A stretch of 38,402 nucleotides of DNA from an uncultured Myxococcales bacterium (lineage in GTDB: Bacteria > Myxococcota_A > Polyangia > Polyangiales > Polyangiaceae), in the NCBI GenBank assembly GCA_937902985.1, contig CALFNG010000083.1, forward strand, positions 1 to 38,402. The letters run 5' to 3'. The notes beneath the pieces are model-generated. The model saw only the letters and a program-made list of their open reading frames with translations, had not been told where the DNA came from and ran no database searches. This document shows positions 14,558-22,609 of this stretch, piece after piece; position 1 is the stretch's first letter; each line of letters starts with the position of its first letter. Position numbers and translations under genes: made by a program.

Positions 14558-17280
14558 TCAAGGCGTCTTCACCGCCGAAGCCAGCAGCCGGGCCATGCCT
14601 TGGAAGAGGGCCACCAGCGATCCCGCGGCCTCGGGTGGGGCTTCGATGCGAACCCCGCCGTCTGCCGTCCGCTCCACACGAACGAGGTCGAACGCCGCCG
14701 CCACCGGGTCGTTCGTGGCCGGCGAGACGTCGCTCGCGACCGCCGGCGTGACGTCGCTTGCTACGGCATCCGCGGCCCTCGATGTATCCTCGTCCGCGTC
14801 GCTTCTCACGAGGGACGCCGGTGCCACGGGCAACTCATCGGCCAGCGCTGCGTCGTCGAGCCGCGCCTGGACCTCGACAGCGGCGGAGTCGCCGTCCCCG
14901 TCTTCGACAGGGGGCCCCGCAGCGGAGACCGGCGCTTCGGGCAACACTCCAGGATCGACCATGCGCTCGACGCGTGTGAGGAACGAGGCGGCCGCGTCGA
15001 AGCGGATCTCGTCGCACGTCCCGTCGAAGAGGCCCGAGAAGAGCGCCTGCTTGGCGCCGACGAGGCTCGCGATGCGCGCCTCGATGGAGCCCTCGGAGAC
15101 GAGGTTGTACACGTCGATCGGCCGCTTCTGTCCAAGCCGGTAGATGCGTCCGATTCGCTGTTCGAGCACCGCCGGGTTCCACGGCAGCTCGAGGTTGATG
15201 CACGCGCTCGCTGCTTTTTGCAGGTTCAGACCCACGCCGCCGGCGTCGCTCAGGAACATGACCCGCACGCGCGGGTCGTCGTGAAAATCGACGATGTTGC
15301 GCGTGCGCTGCGACTGCTTCTCGGCGCCCGTGAAGAACACGGCGCGCACGTCCCCGTCGCCGAGCACGTCGCGAACGCTCCATTCGGCCAGTCGAAGCAT
15401 CCGTCGCCACTGGCTGAAGACGACGACCTTGCGGCCCTGGTCGATGACGAGATCGGTCAGCAATCGCCGTAGCTCCAGGAGCTTCGGCGCGAAGAGCCCC
15501 TCGAGCAGGCTCGGGTCAGGGCGCGCCTTGCTGTACGCGGGCCAGATCTCCTCGAACCGCAGCTGCCCCAGGCCGTTCGCGATGATGCGCTGCTGGGTGA
15601 GAAGCTGCATCAGCTTCAGGAACTCCGCCTGACGCAGCGGTCGTCGCTTGCCCCTCTGCACGAGCCCCGCGATGGGGGCCGAGAGCTCGTCGTGCTCGAC
15701 CGCCTGCTGGGGGGTCAGGTCGACCGGGACGCGCGTGTCGGTGCGGGAAGGGAGCTGCCCGAGGACGTCCCTTCGCAGTCGCCGGACGAGACACGGCGCG
15801 AGGCGCAGGCGGAGCGTGTCGAGGTTGCGCGCGCCCGCCTTGCCCTTGCCGCCGTCGCCCTCCCAGCGCGTGTACCAGGGAACGAGCCGCCACTTGGGCG
15901 AGAGCGCCACGTCGTCGATCCAGTCGAGGATCGACGCGAGCTCCTCGAGCCGGTTCTCCATCGGCGTCCCGGTCAAGACGAGGCGGTACTCGGGCTGCAG
16001 CGCCTTGACGTAGATCGCCGACTTGGTCGCATAGTTCTTGATGCGCTGCGCTTCGTCGAGCACGACGATGTCGGCGCGAATCGCCTGAACGCGCTCGGCG
16101 TCACGGAGCAGCTGCTCGTAATTGAGAATGAGAAAGCCCGAGCGAAACTCCCGGTACTGGCGCGCACGCTCTTGCGGAGTCCCTTCGACGACCGCGGCCG
16201 GTACGGACGTCGTTTCCTGCCATTCGCGAAGCCATTGAGGCTTGAGGCTCGACGGCGCGATGACGAGACCGCGCGTGACCCGTCCAGACCCGAAGAGCGC
16301 GTGGCACGCGGCGATCGCCTGCGTGGTCTTGCCGAGGCCCATGTCGTCGGCGAGCAGCAAGCGTCCCGCAAACAAGAAGCGCTCCACGCCTTCCCGCTGG
16401 TAGGGGTAGAGGCGACGCTTGAGCGTACGCAGCTCGCTGATGGCCTCGAGGGCCGCTTGCTCGTTGCGCCGATGTCTCTCGGCCCGTTCGAGCTCTTCGA
16501 GCACGAGCGCGCGCGCCGACGGCGTCGAATCGAGGAGGCCACCGTCCCTTGCCACGAGCACCTGGAGCGAGGAGAGCAGCTCCCGTCGTCGCTCTGGATC
16601 GACGCGCGCGGAGGGCTCGAGCGCCTCGTGCGTGAACGCACCTCGCACGCGCGTCACGTGAGCGCGCGCCCCTGACGCGCTCCTCGTGCCGAGAAGGGCG
16701 GCGGCGTGTTTTGGCCATTCGAGCCGGAGTCCGGACAGTCGGTCGAGCTCACCCGCGAGGGGCAGATCGGGATTCCATACGAGCCTCGCCCCGCGGGCGA
16801 CCGTCGCGGCACTCTCGCGCACGGCGAGGGCGAAGCGCCGGCGGCTTCGGCCGATATCGTCCATCACGACGAGCACGTGCTTGCAGATGCCGAGCGAGCT
16901 GCGGAGGAAGTCCGGACAGTCGCAGCTGGCGATCAGAGGGTCGATGTTCTCGAGCTCGGTCGCGTACGGGCGCGCGCCGCGTCCGCGAGGCAGGCGGCGG
17001 GCCGTTGCGTAGCTGCCGAGTACGCGACCCTGCCCCGGTCGCCGGGCGACGACCAGGCCGTCCCGCTGCGCGAAGCCCCAGCGGCGAACGAGCGCGCTTC
17101 GAGCGCCGCCTCTCGGACCGCGAAGTCCGAGCCGTCCGTGCGTCGGAGAACGTGATCGACGAGAGCGTCGGTGGCGATCGCGCCGAAGCGACGCCGCGCG
17201 GAGTCGACGAGGGTCTGCCGGGTCTCTTCGAGCGGCACGACCGGCGCCGCGACGGGGGCCATGAGCGCGATCGCCATCAT
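14558..17280 (-). CDS. SWIM-domain SNF2/SWI2 helicase with an apparent frameshift
   Basis: DNA-dependent ATPase of the SNF2 family, about 905 residues if joined. Seen in the main frame: SWIM zinc motif CDCPDFLRSSLGICKH (about 16924-16877), motif I DDMGLGKTTQAI (about 16345), DEAQRIKN (motif II), LTGTPMENRLEEL (III), SDAGGVGLNLQKA (V), QRIGRIYRLGQKRPIDVY (VI), then an acidic Asp/Val/Ala tail. The natural N-terminus (MMAIALMAP, LVDSARRRFGAIATDALVDH) lies in another frame, from 17280 to about 17095; reading must shift by -1 near 17090-17100 to reach SALVRRWGF. The uninterrupted main frame to 17389 begins with about 95 Arg-rich residues that look non-coding. Known relatives remodel protein-DNA complexes. 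No slippery site is visible. Confidence 0.85.
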
Positions 17281-17814
17281 GAGCCCGGTAGCCGAGTCGC
17301 AGCGAGAAGTGAAGGGTGAACTGTCGTGCGCCTCGGCTCCGCTGTGGTTCACGGACCTCGCGGACCGCGGCTCGCTCCGCTCGCATCAATTTCCGCCAAG
17401 GATCCGTCCCGGCCGTCCGCCCGCCGCCCGGTTACCCGTCGAGCCTCGGCGCCGTTCGCATGATCCTACTCTTCGCGGGCTCTGCGTCGCCCGGCGGAGG
17501 CACGGACAGCAGACGCGGCAGATCGGGCCGCGTCGGTCTCTCCTTCTCCCAGCGAGCGCCATACGCGCGAGCTTCGTTCCTTGCTTGCGTTGTCATTGCC
17601 CCACCCCCCCCACGACCCGAAGATTCCGTCGGGAAAAGCACCTACCGGGCCAAGGGTCGACGCGAACAAAAGCGCGGCCACCGTGGACTAAACGCTGCAG
17701 AAAGCGCGACCTCGCGAAAATCTTGCGTCACTTGCGCGGTCGAAGTCTATTTCACGTCGCCTGCAGGCACGCGCATTCGATCACCCATGACTGATATATG
17801 GTGCGGACCACCGG
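17281..17814. other. Gene-poor stretch
   Basis: About 530 nt with no frame I can support. It contains a C8 tract (17604-17611), some less G+C-rich sequence around 17690-17810 and a gatatat motif near 17795 that could be a -10 element for the small gene at 17815. A minus-strand open frame at 17432-17641 has mixed codon use and no recognisable motif. Confidence 0.5.
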
Positions 17815-18060
17815 ATGGCGTCCGAGCGCAAGTCATCAGCCTCTCGCCGTCAGAAAGCCAGAGCACGCCTGGTTCTCAAGGGCCCGCCCGTCAACCCCGC
17901 CTCCCGTGGCGCCGACGAAGGGCGCTCGGCAAGTCCTGGTGATGATGATGACCTGGAAGCTCCAGAAAGTGCCACGCGTCGAGTCGACGCCGAGCCTCGT
18001 ATCGAGGTGGTCGACGTCGTCACGGCGGATCTGCGAAACGACCCTCGGTACGAGAAATAG
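17815..18060 (+). CDS. Small orphan protein (uncertain)
   Basis: 81 residues from the ATG at 17815: a basic N-terminus (about 1-20), a Ser/Asp-rich middle with DDDD, and a more ordered end IEVVDVVTADLRNDPRYEK. Third positions are only moderately G/C-rich. TATAT-like sequence lies about 15 nt upstream. No family recognised. It could be a real small gene, a remnant or chance; the ordered C-terminus favours coding. Confidence 0.35.
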   Translation: MASERKSSASRRQKARARLVLKGPPVNPASRGADEGRSASPGDDDDLEAPESATRRVDAEPRIEVVDVVTADLRNDPRYEK

Positions 18061-18300
18061 CTTGCGGTTCGCGCACGACGGCGCACTGACACCTAGAGAC
18101 CGCAATTGAGGTCAGGGCCGTCACCGAACAAGCAACTCCCGCAGTCGCACGCATGAACGCTGGCAGGCAAGGGAAAGACGAGCAGGCGGTGGTGTTCGTG
18201 CAGGCCGTCCACGCGCTCGCCGCGGCCGTCCGCGCCGAGCTGCGGCTGGTCGACGCGGCACGGAAGCGCGTACCCTCGCCGTCCGAAAAGGAGTTGAGCG

Positions 18301-18978
18301 ATGAGCAAGCACATCGAGTTCGAGGCGGGGAGCACGACGGGCGGCGGGGAGCTCGCCGCGCCGGCCGGAAACGAAAAGGTCGGCGCGATCGTCGTCGTTC
18401 AGGAGTGGCACGGGATCAACGACGAGATGCGGGCGAAGGTCGATCGCTTCGCGCGCGAGGGGTTCCTCGCGCTCGCGCCGGACCTCTATCACGGCAAGGT
18501 GACGACCGATGATGCGGAGGCGAGCAAGCTCATGGCGACTCTCGACTTCGCGGGTGCCGTCCGTGAGATCGGCGCCGCGGTGCAATGGCTGAAGGGCCAG
18601 CCGCGCTCGAACGGCAAGGTGGCCGTTCTCGGCTTCTGCATGGGGGGCGCCCTCACGCTGGCAGCCGCGGCGACCCTTCCGGGAATCGCCTGCGCCGTGC
18701 CGTTTTACGGGATTCCGGACCTCTCGAAGCTCGACCTGAGCAAGGTCACCGCGCCCATTCAGGCGCACTTTGCCGAGCACGACGACTGGGCGAGCCCGCA
18801 GAAGGCGCGTCTCATCGAGGCCGAGCTGAAGGCCAAGGGCAAGTCGATCGAGCTCCACGTCTACGAGGGCGCCGGTCACGCCTTCATGCGTGACAGCGAC
18901 ACGACGAAATACCACGAGCCGAGCGCCAAGAAGGCCTGGCCCCGGACCGTCGCGTTCCTGCGCGAGCACGTGGGCTGA
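18301..18978 (+). CDS. Dienelactone hydrolase family protein
   Basis: Cytoplasmic alpha/beta hydrolase of 225 residues, the usual length for the family. Seen: the nucleophile elbow GFCMGG with Cys113, Glu35 in VVQEWHG, an acid at Asp161/162 (AEHDDW) and His193 in GAGHAF, so the Cys-His-Asp triad and the Glu that activates the Cys are intact. Known: true dienelactone hydrolases open the lactone ring in chloroaromatic breakdown, but most homologues act on other esters or lactones. No catechol pathway genes are nearby, so substrate is open. The ATG at 18301 has a strong ribosome site, AAAGGAG at 18287-18293. It appears monocistronic. Confidence 0.95.
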   Translation: MSKHIEFEAGSTTGGGELAAPAGNEKVGAIVVVQEWHGINDEMRAKVDRFAREGFLALAPDLYHGKVTTDDAEASKLMATLDFAGAVREIGAAVQWLKGQPRSNGKVAVLGFCMGGALTLAAAATLPGIACAVPFYGIPDLSKLDLSKVTAPIQAHFAEHDDWASPQKARLIEAELKAKGKSIELHVYEGAGHAFMRDSDTTKYHEPSAKKAWPRTVAFLREHVG

Positions 18979-19100
18979 GCCCTGCGACGTCGCCGCCCAG
19001 AACTCCAGGCTCGTGCAGCGCCGGACCGAGGAGGCCATCGCCTTTCGCCCGGGGCGCTGCGACGGTACCCGCCGGGTTCCGTGGTGCTACGCTCCATGGG

Positions 19101-19652
19101 TTGATTCAGAGCAAACCCCGCGCGGCGCTGCAGACGTTCCACGCGCTGCAGGCATCGGAGCTCGCGACTGCGTTCAACGACGCCCTCAAGCGCGTTTGCA
19201 TCCAGCCCGGCGACTACACCGCCGAACTGACGGCTCCCGCGGGGCCATCGACCGCCGGCGGCGTGCAGGCGATGCAGCATCTGCGGTTGGTCTCGAGCCA
19301 GCCGGGAACGCCCACCCTCGTCGTCGGTCACGCGAACCACGCCGAAGGGCGGGCCGAGCTCCGCACGTTCGAGCACCTCGACGCGGTGCACAGGCAGCGC
19401 TTCCGCCGGCCGCTCACGATCGATCGAACGCAGTACGACGACTTCGTTCGCCTCGCCAAGCAGCTGCTCGACGCTCTGCACCTCCAGACGATCCTCACGG
19501 GTCCGCCGCTCGACCTTGAGATGGACGACGACGGGCCGTCCGCGAGCTCGGCCGGGCGGTGGTTGCTCGCCTTTCTGGTGGGCGTCGCGCTGGTGGCGGC
19601 CGCGGGGCTGGGCATGTGGCGGCTCGGTCTCCTGAAGACGCTCACGGGCTGA
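19101..19652 (+). CDS. Tail-anchored protein of unknown function
   Basis: 183 residues from a TTG at 19101; no ATG fits better, since the ATG five bases earlier is out of frame and stops at once. Seen: a soluble N-terminal part (1-140) with alternating helices and strands, an acidic stretch DLEMDDDG, and a single C-terminal membrane segment (about 153-175) followed by a short basic tail, i.e. a tail anchor with the body in the cytoplasm. No catalytic motif and no recognised family. TACGCT lies 7 nt before the start codon. Third-position G/C is high, supporting coding. Confidence 0.68.
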   Translation: MIQSKPRAALQTFHALQASELATAFNDALKRVCIQPGDYTAELTAPAGPSTAGGVQAMQHLRLVSSQPGTPTLVVGHANHAEGRAELRTFEHLDAVHRQRFRRPLTIDRTQYDDFVRLAKQLLDALHLQTILTGPPLDLEMDDDGPSASSAGRWLLAFLVGVALVAAAGLGMWRLGLLKTLTG

Positions 19653-19724
19653 CTCTAGGCTCGAATTGGGCTCGAACGCGCGCGCTGGCCGGGCGTGGTG
19701 GCCAAGAAGCGACGCCGCGATAGA

Positions 19725-19751
19725 TTGACGCGCGCGTGCGCGCGTTACAAA
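19725..19751 (+). promoter_or_regulatory. Possible promoter of the oligopeptidase gene
   Basis: TTGACG (19725-19730) matches a -35 box closely; TACAAA (19746-19751) follows after 15 nt, a short spacing. The ATG is 22 nt further on. The spacer is an alternating CG/GC palindrome. Confidence 0.3.
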
Positions 19752-19773
19752 AGCGCCGTTCCGAGCCTCTCCC

Positions 19774-21852
19774 ATGGACAACCCCCTTCTCGCGTCTCCT
19801 TCAACCGCCCCGCTGCCCGCCTTCGAGCGCATCCGGCCCCATCACGCCGAGGCCGCGCTCGATGCGGTGCTCGCCGAGAACCGCGCGGAGCTCGACGCGC
19901 TCCTCACGGCCGCCGGCCGCGCCGACTGGGAGCCCCGCTGGGAGACGCTCATCGAGCCGCTCGAAGAGATGACCGATCGCGTGTCCCGCGTGTGGGGTCC
20001 GCTGTCGCATCTCTTCGGTGTCACGAGCACGACCGAGTGGCGCAAGGCGTACAACGCGTGCCTCCCGAAGATGACGGTGTACTCGCTGGAGCTCTCGCAG
20101 AACGAGAACCTCTTGCGCGCTTACGAGCGTCTGGCCGCGAGCCCCGCGTTCGCGACCTTCTCGCCGGCCCGAAAGAAGGTCGTGGCCGACGCGCAGCGTG
20201 ACTTTCGCCTCTCGGGCATCGGCCTGCCGGCCTCGGAGAAGGAGCGCTTCACGGCGATCGAGCTGCGGCTCTCCGAGCTTCACTCGAAGTTCGAAGAGAA
20301 CCTCATCGATTCGGTGCAGGCATACAGCAAGCCCGTGACCGACGAGACGGCCCTTCGCGGCATGACGCCGCAGGGCAAGGAGCTGGCGCGAGAGAAGGCG
20401 CGGGCCAAGGGCCTCGACGGCTTCGTGATCGCGCTCGACTTCCCCAGCTACGACGCGGTCGTCAGCTACGCCGACGATCGCGATCTGCGCCGCGAGCTCT
20501 ACGAAGCGTACGGCACCCGCGCGTCCGACCGCGGTCCGCTCGCCGGCAAGTTCGACAACACGCCGCTCATGGACGAGATCCTCGCGCTGCGACACGAAGA
20601 GGCCAGGCTCCTCGGGTACGCGAGCTTCGCCGAAGTCTCGCTCGCCACGAAGATGGCCGACACGCCCGACGAGATCGAGCGCTTCTTGCTCGACCTCAAC
20701 GTCCGCTCGCGAGCGCGCGCGCTGTCGGAGCTCGACGAGCTCCGCACGTTCGCGCGCGAGCGCGACGGCGTGACCGATCTCCAGCCGTGGGACATCGCGT
20801 ACTACTCCGAGAAGCTCAAGGGGCAGAAGCTCGCCTTCTCGGAAGAGGAGCTCCGCCCCTACTTTCCGGCGCCGGCGGTCGTCCAGGGGATGTTCGCGCT
20901 CGTCGAGCGCATCTACGGGGTCACCATCGAGAAGATCGACGGCGTGGCCACCTGGCACCTGGACGTCACGACCTACGCGCTCCGCGACGCCGCGGGGGCG
21001 CGCATCGGCGCTTTCTATCTCGACCCCTTCGCGCGGCAAGACAAGCGGGGCGGCGCCTGGATGGACGAGTGCGTCACGCGTCGCCGCACCGCCGGCGGCG
21101 TGCAGCGCCCGGCCGCTTACCTCACGTGCAACTTCACGCCGCCGCTGCCGGGCCAGCCGGCGCTGCTCACGCACGACGAGGTGGTCACGCTGTTTCACGA
21201 GTTCGGGCACGGCCTGCACCATCTCTTGACCCGCGTCGACGAGGCGGCGGTCTCGGGGATCCACGGCGTTGCGCGGGACGCGGTGGAGCTCCCCAGCCAG
21301 TTCATGGAAAACTGGTGCTACGATGGCGAGACGCTGCGGGGCTTCGCGCGGCACTGGCAGACCGGCGAGCCCCTGCCGCAGGCGCTCCTCGAGAAGCTGC
21401 AAGCGAGCCGGACGTTCCTGTCGGCGCTCGCCACGGTGCGTCAGCTCGAGTTCGCGCTCTTCGACCTCCGACTGCATCGCGACTTCGATCCGGCGCGGGG
21501 CGCGCGAGTGCTCGAGACGCTCGATCAAGTACGTAAAGAGGTCAGCGTGCTCCGGCCTCCGGCCTTCAATCGAATGCCCAACAGTTTCGCGCACGTGTTC
21601 GCAGGCGGGTACGCCGCCGGCTACTACAGCTACAAATGGGCCGAGGTGCTGTCCGCAGACGCGTTCGCCGCGTTCGCCGAGACCAGGTTCGCGCCGGAGA
21701 CCGGCCATCGCTTCCGCGACACGGTCCTCGCGCAGGGAGGCTCGCGCGACGCCATGGATCTCTTCGTCGAGTTCCGTGGTCGCAAGCCCAGTCTTGAGCC
21801 GTTGCTACGCCAGCACGGCCTTCTGCCACCGTCACCGACGCCAACGACCTGA
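19774..21852 (+). CDS. prlC: Oligopeptidase A, M3 family zinc metallopeptidase
   Basis: Cytoplasmic peptidase of 692 residues, the normal length for PrlC/OpdA. Seen: zinc motif HEFGHGLHH with His475, Glu476 and His479, and the downstream VELPSQFMENW segment that supplies the third zinc-ligand Glu and is conserved in the family; near the end FAHVFAGGYAAGYYSYKW is the substrate-binding GxY region. Known: the enzyme degrades peptides including cleaved signal peptides and proteolysis products. All active-site elements are intact. The ATG at 19774 begins immediately before the conserved PAFERIRPHHAEAAL; no strong ribosome site is visible. It may run with the DUF3047 gene 80 nt downstream, but a separate promoter is as likely. 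Confidence 0.96.
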   Translation: MDNPLLASPSTAPLPAFERIRPHHAEAALDAVLAENRAELDALLTAAGRADWEPRWETLIEPLEEMTDRVSRVWGPLSHLFGVTSTTEWRKAYNACLPKMTVYSLELSQNENLLRAYERLAASPAFATFSPARKKVVADAQRDFRLSGIGLPASEKERFTAIELRLSELHSKFEENLIDSVQAYSKPVTDETALRGMTPQGKELAREKARAKGLDGFVIALDFPSYDAVVSYADDRDLRRELYEAYGTRASDRGPLAGKFDNTPLMDEILALRHEEARLLGYASFAEVSLATKMADTPDEIERFLLDLNVRSRARALSELDELRTFARERDGVTDLQPWDIAYYSEKLKGQKLAFSEEELRPYFPAPAVVQGMFALVERIYGVTIEKIDGVATWHLDVTTYALRDAAGARIGAFYLDPFARQDKRGGAWMDECVTRRRTAGGVQRPAAYLTCNFTPPLPGQPALLTHDEVVTLFHEFGHGLHHLLTRVDEAAVSGIHGVARDAVELPSQFMENWCYDGETLRGFARHWQTGEPLPQALLEKLQASRTFLSALATVRQLEFALFDLRLHRDFDPARGARVLETLDQVRKEVSVLRPPAFNRMPNSFAHVFAGGYAAGYYSYKWAEVLSADAFAAFAETRFAPETGHRFRDTVLAQGGSRDAMDLFVEFRGRKPSLEPLLRQHGLLPPSPTPTT

Positions 21853-21933
21853 ACGACCCCGGCGCGACGCGGTCGGTCATGCTTGCGTGACGGGCGGCGG
21901 ACTCGGCGCTCTGCTAACACCAAGATCACCACC

Positions 21934-22602
21934 ATGAAGCGCGCGTCGCTCGCGGCCGTCGCCGCCTTCGCATTCCTGCTTTGTCCCGAGGCCGGCCGGG
22001 CCCAGGGGGCGCCGCCGGGTCCGTTGAACCTCGACGTGACCCGGTGGAAGGTCGTGGGCCGGGAATCGGGGCCGGTGAATTACTATACCGCGGTGAACGA
22101 TCCGGCGCTGCCCTTCGTTCGTGCCCACTACACGCCGCCGGAGGCGACCACCGTGCTCGGCTTCGAGGTCAACGACGGCGATCGAAAGCGAGCAACCGCC
22201 GTGTCGTGGCAATGGCGAGCGGAGACGCTACCCGCGGGTGGCGACGAGTGCGCCGATGGCAAGGGCGATTCCGCGGCCGTCGTTTACCTGACGTGGAAGC
22301 AAACGCTTCGCTGGTACACGCTGAAATACGTGTGGAGCGCCGTTGGCAAGCGCGGCGCCGTATGCGGCCGCAAGCGCAACCCGTTCGTCGCGCAAGACAC
22401 CATCATCCTCGAGTCGGGCGCGCCGCTCGGCGTGTGGCACGCCGAGCAGATCGATCTTCGCCGCGAGTTCCGCGCGCACTTCGACAATGGAGACCCCAAC
22501 GGCGACGTGCCCGACTTCGTCGGCATCGGCATCATGACCGACGGCGACCAGACGAAGAGCGAGAGCGCGGCGGACTACGCGGGGTTCGTCCTCGAGCGAT
22601 AG
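21934..22602 (+). CDS. DUF3047 family exported protein
   Basis: 222 residues. Seen: a signal peptide with cleavage about AGRAQ (24), then the features I associate with DUF3047: a Trp-rich WQWRAETLP segment, VVYLTWKQTLRWYTLKYVWS, SGAPLGVWHAEQIDLRREF and a C-terminal GIGIMTDGDQTKSESAADYAGF. The family is predicted periplasmic with no known activity. The ATG at 21934 is preceded by TAACAC; the open frame extends 17 codons upstream without a signal-like start. It converges on the TPR gene with a 7-nt gap. Family call by motif memory, reasonably firm. Confidence 0.83.
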   Translation: MKRASLAAVAAFAFLLCPEAGRAQGAPPGPLNLDVTRWKVVGRESGPVNYYTAVNDPALPFVRAHYTPPEATTVLGFEVNDGDRKRATAVSWQWRAETLPAGGDECADGKGDSAAVVYLTWKQTLRWYTLKYVWSAVGKRGAVCGRKRNPFVAQDTIILESGAPLGVWHAEQIDLRREFRAHFDNGDPNGDVPDFVGIGIMTDGDQTKSESAADYAGFVLER

Positions 22603-22609
22603 CCGCCGG

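Noticed and set aside
17090-17100. Programmed -1 frameshift in the SNF2 gene
   Set aside because: No slippery heptamer or downstream structure was apparent; mutation or sequence error fits better.
17432-17641. Minus-strand open frame of 69 codons upstream of the helicase
   Set aside because: Some protein-like stretches, but mixed codon use, no ribosome site and no recognised motif.
18153-18512. Plus-strand frame overlapping the start of the dienelactone hydrolase
   Set aside because: It runs out of frame through an intact enzyme and becomes Arg-rich.
19801-21708. A 635-codon minus-strand frame opposite the oligopeptidase
   Set aside because: Antisense shadow; the plus strand has a complete, unmistakable M3 peptidase.
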